Source: Actinomycetes bacterium (lineage in GTDB: Bacteria > Actinomycetota > Actinomycetes > Propionibacteriales > Propionibacteriaceae). From it: a stretch of DNA of 11,201 nucleotides. Where the stretch lies: the NCBI GenBank assembly GCA_009785885.1, contig WQUE01000197.1, forward strand, positions 1 through 11,201. The letters are read 5' to 3'. The first letter of the stretch is position 1. The number at the start of each line of letters is the position of its first letter. The notes beneath the pieces are model-generated. The model was given only the letters and a program-made list of their open reading frames with translations. It did no database searches and was not told the DNA's origin. Position numbers and translations under genes: made by a program. Shown in pieces: positions 6,342-11,201 of this stretch.

Positions 6342-7582
6342 TACTCTGCCCGCAACGCGTCGATCGGGGCCATGCGGGCGGCCCGACTGGCCGGATACAC
6401 CCCGGCGATGATGCCCACGAGCGCCGACACCACCAGCGCCAACAGGGCGACCGCCGGCGAGATCACGACGCTCACCGACGTCGTCGTGAAACGCCCGGCG
6501 ATGCGCGGGATGCCCCAGGCGCCCAGGTAGCTCAGTGCGATGCCGAGGATCCCGCCGACGAGCGCCAGCATGGCCGCCTCGGAAAGGAACTGCGCCCGGA
6601 TCGCGCCCGGCCGGGCGCCGAGCGCCTTACGCAGGCCGATCTCCCGCACCCGCTCGCTGACGCTCACCAGCATGATGTTCATCACGCCGATGCCGCCCAC
6701 GAGCAGCGAGATCGCGGCCAGTCCGCCGAGCAGAAGCGTCAACGCCCCCGTCACGGAACTGATCACGTTCATCAGCGACTGCTGGGACTGGATCGTGAAG
6801 TCGGCCGCATCCGTTGCGACGTTGTGCCGGGTCAGCAGCGCCGCATTCGCCTCCTGGTACGCCAGGTTCATCGTGGAGGACGTCGCGGATGCGAACATGA
6901 TCATCGAGACGTTCGTCGCACCCGAGTTCAGCCGGGCCGACACCGTCGTCCACGGCATCACGGCGGTGTCGTCCTCATCCCCGAGCGTCGAGGTGCCCAC
7001 CGAGTTCAGGATTCCGATGACCTGATACTGGTCGGTGCCGATCGTGATCGACGATCCGATCGCCCGTGCCGACGAGCCGAACAGTTCGGCGGCGGTCGAC
7101 GGTCCGAGCACGACGACCGGCGCCGCCTCGTCCACCTCGGCCTGCGTGAAGAAGCTCCCCAGGTCGAGCTTCCGCTGACGCACATCCGTCCAGGGCACGG
7201 TCGTCCCGACGACGGTGGTCGTCCACGTCGTGTCGCCCACACTCAACACCTGCGACGTCTGCATGAGCGGGGCGACGCCTCCGATGTCCGGCGCGACCGC
7301 CGAGTCGGACAGGGCCTCGGCGTCGGCGATCGTCAGGGTTTGCGCCGAACCCCTGCCACCCCGGATGCCGCCGCTGGTGCTGCTGCCGGGGCTGACCATC
7401 AGCAGGTTGCTGCCGAGCGTCGAGATCTGGTCCTGCACCTGGTTCGTGGTGCCCTGCGCAAGGCCGACGGTCAGGCCGACGGACGCGATGCCGATCAGGA
7501 TGCCGAGCACCGTCAATGCTGAGCGCATGCGGTGGGACGCGATCGCGGCCAGTGCGGTGCGCAAGGTCTGAAGCCAGCCCAT
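6341..7582 (-). CDS. MacB/FtsX-type ABC transporter permease
   Basis: A 413-residue permease of the MacB mechanotransmission family. It has an N-terminal helix after the short cytosolic RTALAAIASHRMRS (helix about 21-43), a large extracytoplasmic MacB_PCD-like domain (about 45-280), and three C-terminal helices at roughly 285-307, 330-352 and 373-395. The cytosolic loop SERVREIGLRKALGARPGAI is the family hallmark that contacts the ATPase, and the C-terminus ends in the usual YPASRAARMAPIDALR. Family knowledge: a dimer does not carry substrate through the membrane but passes ATP-driven motion to the outside domain and adaptor. Unlike E. coli MacB, the ATPase is a separate protein. ATG 7582 comes 1 nt after the ATPase TGA, with GGGAGG at 7589-7594. 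Substrate unknown; related systems export antibiotics, peptides, lipoproteins or heme/porphyrins. Confidence 0.93.
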   Translation of the reverse strand: MGWLQTLRTALAAIASHRMRSALTVLGILIGIASVGLTVGLAQGTTNQVQDQISTLGSNLLMVSPGSSTSGGIRGGRGSAQTLTIADAEALSDSAVAPDIGGVAPLMQTSQVLSVGDTTWTTTVVGTTVPWTDVRQRKLDLGSFFTQAEVDEAAPVVVLGPSTAAELFGSSARAIGSSITIGTDQYQVIGILNSVGTSTLGDEDDTAVMPWTTVSARLNSGATNVSMIMFASATSSTMNLAYQEANAALLTRHNVATDAADFTIQSQQSLMNVISSVTGALTLLLGGLAAISLLVGGIGVMNIMLVSVSERVREIGLRKALGARPGAIRAQFLSEAAMLALVGGILGIALSYLGAWGIPRIAGRFTTTSVSVVISPAVALLALVVSALVGIIAGVYPASRAARMAPIDALRAE

Positions 7583-7583
7583 C

Positions 7584-8432
7584 TCATGCCTCCCGTCCGG
7601 ACGCCGCCGGGTGCGCCGGGGCCGACTGGCTGAGCCGGTACGCCGTCTCGGCCCGGCCGGGCGCCGGCTGCGCGTGCGCCAGGCGCACGTGGTCGTTGGG
7701 CTCGTCGGAGACGATCAGCCCGTCCCGGACGTGCACGATGCGCTGCGCGCTTGCCGCGACGTCCGCGTCGTGCGTGATCAGGACGATCGTGCGGCCCTGG
7801 TCGTGCAGGTCGCTCAGCAGGTCCAGCATGTCCCCGGTCGACACCGAGTCCAGGTTGCCCGTCGGCTCGTCCGCCAGGATCAGCGACGGATCGCCGACCA
7901 GGGCCCGCGCCGCGGCCACGCGCTGCTGTTGCCCACCGGACAGCTCCCCCGGCCGGTGGTCGGCGCGATCCTCCAGCCCGACCCGCCCCAAGGCCTCCAT
8001 GGCCCGGCGCTTGCGTTCCGCGGCGGGCACGCCGGCGTACCCCAACGGCAGTTCCACATTCCGCCAGGCGTTCATCGACGGCAGCAGGTTGTACTGCTGG
8101 AACACGAACCCGATCCGGCGGTTGCGGATCGCGGCCAGCTGGTTCTCGTTCAGCGCGGCCACGTCCTCCCCGTCGAGCAGATACTCGCCGTGGGTCGGCA
8201 CGTCGAGACAGCCGATGATGTTCATCAGCGTCGACTTCCCCGACCCGGACGGCCCGATGATCGCCACGTACTCGCCCTCGTGGACGACCAGGTCGATACC
8301 TCGGAGGGCGTCCACCTCGATCACGCCGTTCGAGTACGTCTTCGTGATGCCCCGCATCGACACCACCGTCTCACCCGCATTCCGCGCCCCGGACGCGGCG
8401 GTCCGGGCCAGCTGCGTCGTCACGTCGGTCAT
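7584..8432 (-). CDS. MacB/LolD-type ABC transporter ATP-binding protein
   Basis: Cytosolic ATPase that powers the permease encoded 1 nt downstream. All motifs are intact in 282 residues: Walker A GPSGSGKST (60-68), Q-loop Gln112 in FVFQQYNLLP, signature LSGGQQQR (164-171), Walker B LILADEP with Glu189 (184-190), D-loop region TGNLD (191-195) and switch His221 in ITHD. The stretch SGSGKSTLMNIIGCLDVPTHGEY and the sequence TGNLDS place it in the MacB/LolD/FtsE group. Two tails extend past the core: about 20 residues before the first strand and a C-terminal Ala/Pro/His tail of about 40 residues, not conserved in the family as I know it. ATG 8432 lies 2 nt after the first adaptor's stop; AGAGGA at 8443-8448 is a plausible, somewhat distant ribosome site. 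Confidence 0.95.
   Translation of the reverse strand: MTDVTTQLARTAASGARNAGETVVSMRGITKTYSNGVIEVDALRGIDLVVHEGEYVAIIGPSGSGKSTLMNIIGCLDVPTHGEYLLDGEDVAALNENQLAAIRNRRIGFVFQQYNLLPSMNAWRNVELPLGYAGVPAAERKRRAMEALGRVGLEDRADHRPGELSGGQQQRVAAARALVGDPSLILADEPTGNLDSVSTGDMLDLLSDLHDQGRTIVLITHDADVAASAQRIVHVRDGLIVSDEPNDHVRLAHAQPAPGRAETAYRLSQSAPAHPAASGREA
7589..7594 (-). promoter_or_regulatory. Shine-Dalgarno GGGAGG of the permease gene
   Basis: GGGAGG lies within the last codons of the ATPase gene, 6 nt before ATG 7582. It supports that start and close translational linkage of ATPase and permease. Confidence 0.7.
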
Positions 8433-8434
8433 GG

Positions 8435-9688
8435 TTACCCGGTCCTCTGCCCGGCGCCGGGGAACTGCCCGCCGCCGTACTGCCCGCCATCGGGCAAGGC
8501 TGTCGGCATGCCGGCGGGGAAGTTGCCGTTGAAGACGGCGCCACTCGGGAATCCCGACGGGCGGCCGTTGCCGGCGCCCGTGTTCGTGCGCGAGGAGCCC
8601 TGCGAGACGACGACCGTGACCTGGACCGTGTCGCCCTCGGACAGGCCGGCGGTGATCTCGGTCATGGAGCCGCTCGTTTCGCCGGTCGTGACCGGCGTCG
8701 CGGCGTAGCTGCCGTCCGGCTGCTTCAGTTCGACCGTCATGGATCCGTCGGACGCCCGCGACACCGCCTGGGTCGGTACGGCCAGCACGTTGTCCCGAGA
8801 GGCCGTGATGATCGACACGGTCGCCGAGATGCCCGCGTACAGGTTGTCCTGCGGTGAATCCAGGGCGATGCTCACGGGGAACGACGTGCTCGATCCGGCA
8901 TTCGACGAGGTTGTGGACGCGATCACGCCGACACCGGTGACCGTGCCGTCCAGCGCCTGGGACGCCCCGGACGGTGTCACCTTCGCTTTCATGCCCTTCG
9001 TGATCTTGCCGATGTCCGAACTGCCCACCCCAACCGAGACGGTGTACTTGTCGGCGGTGATGATCGTGATCGCCGCGCTGCTGGACGAGGACGTGTTGCC
9101 GCCACCGTAGGTGCCTCCAGCGCCCCCGCCGCCGGCCGAGGACGAGCCGGCCGTGTCGCCCACCGCGATGGTCACCGCCGCCACCGTGCCGTCGAACGGC
9201 GCCGTCAGCGTGCCGCCGGCCAGCGCGGTCTTGGCTTGGTCGAGCGCGTTCTGCTTCGTGGTCACGGTCGACGTGGCCGCGTTGATCGCCGCGGTCGTCC
9301 CGGACGCCTTGGCCGTCGCGAGATCGCTGTTCGCCGCGTCGAGCGACGCCTGGGCCGCATCGACCGCCGACTGGAGACTCGTCAGGTCGATCGCGGCGAG
9401 CGCCTGCCCGGCGCTCACCGTGTCACCGACGGCCACGCTCACGCTCTTCACCGTCCCCGAACCGGTGAACGACAAGGCGGCCTGCTGCGCGGGCTGCATC
9501 GTACCGCTCGCCGCCACCGTCGTCGAGAACGTCGTCAGGCTCGCCTGGACGTCCCGCGTCATCGTCGTCGGCCCCGTCGCGGCGGGCGCCGGCTTCAACC
9601 ACATCCACAGGCCGATCCCGCCGCCGATCACCAGAGCCACGACGATCAGCCAGACCAGCCACTTTCTGCCCCTCTGACGAACGACCAC
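8435..9688 (-). CDS. HlyD/MacA-family membrane fusion (adaptor) protein, compact form with a Gly/Pro-rich tail
   Basis: First gene of the export operon; 417 residues. Membrane anchor WLVWLIVVALVIGGGIGLWMWL (about 10-31) after an Arg/Lys-rich start; lipoyl half VKSVSVAVGDTVSAGQALAAIDL (about 80-102, split here in two reads); a short coiled-coil hairpin about 103-158; second lipoyl half LTAPFDGTVAAVTIAVGDT (161-179); a Gly/Ser insert 181-204; beta-barrel; membrane-proximal domain with DNVLAVPTQAVSRA; and a tail from about 367 containing RPSGFPSG, GNFPAGMPTALPDGG and YGGGQFPGAG. The tail is not part of the family core and resembles the linker of the last gene in the operon. Likely partner of the ABC pair that follows 2 nt downstream. 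Start GTG 9688 gives the expected N-in anchor; AAGGAGAGGGGG lies upstream. Having two adaptors for one permease is unusual; they may form mixed assemblies or serve different steps (inference). Confidence 0.92.
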   Translation of the reverse strand: MVVRQRGRKWLVWLIVVALVIGGGIGLWMWLKPAPAATGPTTMTRDVQASLTTFSTTVAASGTMQPAQQAALSFTGSGTVKSVSVAVGDTVSAGQALAAIDLTSLQSAVDAAQASLDAANSDLATAKASGTTAAINAATSTVTTKQNALDQAKTALAGGTLTAPFDGTVAAVTIAVGDTAGSSSAGGGGAGGTYGGGNTSSSSSAAITIITADKYTVSVGVGSSDIGKITKGMKAKVTPSGASQALDGTVTGVGVIASTTSSNAGSSTSFPVSIALDSPQDNLYAGISATVSIITASRDNVLAVPTQAVSRASDGSMTVELKQPDGSYAATPVTTGETSGSMTEITAGLSEGDTVQVTVVVSQGSSRTNTGAGNGRPSGFPSGAVFNGNFPAGMPTALPDGGQYGGGQFPGAGQRTG

Positions 9689-9741
9689 GTCCGCCCCCTC
9701 TCCTTGTGGGCTGACCTCATCACATCACGTTGTACTGAGGG

Positions 9742-9768
9742 GACGATATTCGACACCTGAGAGGTTCC
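9742..9768 (-). promoter_or_regulatory. Candidate ECF-sigma-type promoter of the export operon
   Basis: On the minus strand GGAAC (9764-9768) is followed after 18 nt by CGTC (9742-9745), the spacing and boxes of many ECF (extracytoplasmic stress) sigma promoters. Transcription would start near 9735, leaving a leader of about 45 nt before GTG 9688. An alternative sigma-A-like -10, TACAAC, lies at about 9729-9734 with no good -35. This is a pattern match only. Confidence 0.35.
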
Positions 9769-9800
9769 TGTGTGATGGGTCGGATCGTGGTCGCGCAACG

Positions 9801-9847
9801 CCGGACGGCGGCCCCAGACACGTGTTCGTGCCGGGACCGCCGTCCGG
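9801..9847 (-). terminator. Second GC-rich hairpin downstream of eno
   Basis: Arms ccggacggcgg (9801-9811) and ccgccgtccgg (9837-9847) are perfectly complementary. A CCC/GGG extension lies inside them past a bulged A at 9836, and the loop contains the palindrome acacgtgt (9818-9825). No U-tract follows on the eno strand. It is probably a back-up terminator or an RNA processing barrier before the export operon. Confidence 0.45.
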
Positions 9848-9852
9848 ATGAT

Positions 9853-9879
9853 CGTCCGCCGGGTCGGACCCGGCGGACG
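9853..9879 (-). terminator. Probable intrinsic terminator of eno (GC-rich, no U-tract)
   Basis: A 13-bp perfect inverted repeat, 9853-9865 against 9867-9879, with one central base; a real loop would open to about 5 nt. It begins 10 nt after the eno stop. After the stem the eno strand reads ATCAT rather than a U-run, as in the U-less terminators proposed for high-GC actinobacteria. A protein-binding palindrome is the alternative. Confidence 0.6.
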
Positions 9880-9888
9880 TTCAGTGCC

Positions 9889-11178
9889 TCACCACTTCGA
9901 GGGGTCGAAGCGCGGGAACGCGCCCGCGCCGGCGTACACCGCCGCGTCGTCGAGATCCTCCTCGATGCGGATCAACTGGTTGTACTTGGCGATGCGCTCG
10001 CCGCGGGCCGGCGCACCGGTCTTGATCTGGCCGCAGCTCAGCGCCACGGACAGATCGGCGATCGTCGTGTCCTCCGTCTCGCCGGAACGGTGGCTCACCA
10101 TGCAGCGGAAGCCGTTGCGATGGGCCAACTCGACCGCGTCGATCGTCTCGGTGAGCGAACCGATCTGGTTCACCTTGACGAGCAGTGCGTTCGCGGCCTT
10201 CAGTTCGATGCCCTTGGCCAGCCGCACCGGGTTCGTGACGAACAGGTCGTCGCCGACGATCTGAACCTTGTCGCCCAGGGCCTTCTCCAGTTCGACCCAG
10301 CCGTCCCAGTCGTCCTCGTAGAGGCCGTCCTCGAGCGACACGAGCGGATAGTCCTCGACGAGCTTCGTGTAGTACGCGATCATCTCGGCCGACGTCTTCG
10401 GCGCGCCCTCGAACTGGTAGACGCCGTCCTTCGTGAACGAGTCGGCGGCGCAGTCGAGCGCAAGCGCGACGTCCTTGCCCGGTGCGTAGCCGGCCTTCTT
10501 GATGGCCTCGACGATCAGGTCGAGCGCCGCGCGGTTGCTGTCGAGGTTCGGGGCGAAACCGCCCTCGTCGCCGAGACCCGTGGACAGGCCCTTGGCCTGG
10601 AGGACGCTCTTGAGAGCGTGGTACACCTCGGCGCCCATGCGCAACGCCTCGGCGAACGTCGGCGCCCCGATCGGGCAGACCATGAACTCCTGGATGTCGA
10701 CGTTGCTGTCGGCGTGCGCGCCACCGTTCAAGATGTTCATGCACGGCACCGGAAGCAGGTGGGCGTTCGGGCCGCCCAGATAGCGGTAGAGCGGCAGGCC
10801 GGCGGACTCGGCGGCCGCGCGGGCGGTGGCGAGCGAGACGCCGAGGATGGCGTTCGCCCCAAGCTTGCCCTTGTTGTCGGTGCCATCGAGCTCCAGCATC
10901 GCGGCATCCAGGATGCGCTGCTCGCTGGCCTCGAACCCGAGCACCTCGGGGGCGATGATCTCGGTCACGTTCTCCACGGCGGTCAGCACGCCCTTGCCCC
11001 CGTAGCGCTCCTTGTCGCCGTCGCGCAGTTCTACAGCCTCGAACGCGCCGGTCGAGGCGCCGGACGGCACGCCGGCGCGAGCCACGGTGCCATCGTCCAG
11101 GATGACCTCGACCTCAATGGTGGGATTGCCACGCGAATCGAGGATTTCGCGGGCTTCGATGTACTCGATGCTTGCCAC
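9889..11178 (-). CDS. eno: Enolase (phosphopyruvate hydratase)
   Basis: Converts 2-phosphoglycerate to phosphoenolpyruvate in glycolysis; cytosolic, Mg2+-dependent. The 429 residues match the normal bacterial length, and motifs are complete: IEAREILDSRGNPTIEVEV at the N-terminus, the mobile loop PSGASTGAFEA (38-48), NGGAHADSNVDIQEFM (151-166), the general-acid region GDEGGFAP with Glu205, metal ligands Asp242, Glu283 and Asp310, catalytic Lys335 in LLVKVNQIGS, and SHRSGETEDTTIADL (362-376) with His363. GTG 11178 is preceded by GGAAGG at 11187-11192 with an 8-nt gap and starts right at the conserved N-terminus. It appears to be a single-gene unit within the window: a hairpin follows its stop, and the upstream side is cut by the window edge after 23 nt. 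Nothing in the protein is unusual. Confidence 0.98.
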   Translation of the reverse strand: MASIEYIEAREILDSRGNPTIEVEVILDDGTVARAGVPSGASTGAFEAVELRDGDKERYGGKGVLTAVENVTEIIAPEVLGFEASEQRILDAAMLELDGTDNKGKLGANAILGVSLATARAAAESAGLPLYRYLGGPNAHLLPVPCMNILNGGAHADSNVDIQEFMVCPIGAPTFAEALRMGAEVYHALKSVLQAKGLSTGLGDEGGFAPNLDSNRAALDLIVEAIKKAGYAPGKDVALALDCAADSFTKDGVYQFEGAPKTSAEMIAYYTKLVEDYPLVSLEDGLYEDDWDGWVELEKALGDKVQIVGDDLFVTNPVRLAKGIELKAANALLVKVNQIGSLTETIDAVELAHRNGFRCMVSHRSGETEDTTIADLSVALSCGQIKTGAPARGERIAKYNQLIRIEEDLDDAAVYAGAGAFPRFDPSKW

Positions 11179-11186
11179 TGTTTCGA

Positions 11187-11192
11187 CCTTCC
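11187..11192 (-). promoter_or_regulatory. Shine-Dalgarno GGAAGG of eno
   Basis: GGAAGG lies 8 nt before GTG 11178 and supports that start over any downstream ATG or GTG. Confidence 0.6.
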
Positions 11193-11201
11193 GCCCGGAA
11201 C

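Noticed and set aside
9718..9777. Inverted 7-mers catcaca (9718-9724) and tgtgatg (9771-9777) flanking the candidate promoter
   Set aside because: A 7-base match within about 100 bases is not rare by chance, and the arms are 46 nt apart, so it is too weak to call an operator.
1..11201. tRNA, rRNA, insertion sequences, phage genes or toxin-antitoxin pairs
   Set aside because: No cloverleaf, rRNA stretch, transposase motif or terminal inverted repeats were seen by reading; nearly all bases are covered by the nine genes listed.

Overview
This window looks like chromosomal DNA from a high-GC, Gram-positive-type actinobacterium. The evidence is very GC-rich sequence, strong G/C bias at third codon positions, GTG starts on several genes, terminator-like hairpins without U-tracts, and a probable leaderless promoter. 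I cannot fix the genus from sequence alone. No RNA genes, CRISPR arrays, insertion sequences or phage genes were seen.

Left part, + strand (1-2773): the 3' part of an alpha/beta hydrolase (esterase/lipase type); a cis-prenyltransferase (uppS) whose GTG start overlaps the hydrolase stop by 4 bp; and an MFS_3-type exporter that probably has its own leaderless promoter just after uppS. The exporter's TAG stop overlaps the TAA stop of the opposing operon (shared TTAG, 2770-2773).

Middle part, - strand (9688 down to 2770): a tight five-gene set with gaps of 2, 1, 12 and 37 nt. In transcription order it encodes a compact HlyD/MacA-type adaptor, a MacB/LolD-type ABC ATPase, a MacB/FtsX-type permease, a second and very unusual 753-residue adaptor, and a polytopic membrane protein resembling DUF4405/cytochrome-b-like proteins with a Pro/Ser/Gly-rich extension. 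The first four form a MacAB-like export machine with two different adaptors. The fifth is a candidate heme-binding redox or sensing partner. The second adaptor is the oddest object here: its predicted coiled-coil arm is cut by three low-complexity segments, one encoded by a 36-bp tandem array abutting a 21-bp tandem array. The last protein's linker and the first adaptor's tail share short PSGFP, GMPT and GNFP motifs, which suggests these envelope proteins evolved or work together.

Right part, - strand (11178 to 9889): a complete enolase gene (eno), followed by two GC-rich inverted repeats that probably separate it from the export operon, whose candidate promoter lies in the same 200-bp gap.

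The housekeeping genes (uppS, eno) are routine. The five-gene envelope locus is where new biology could lie; its substrate cannot be read from the sequence.
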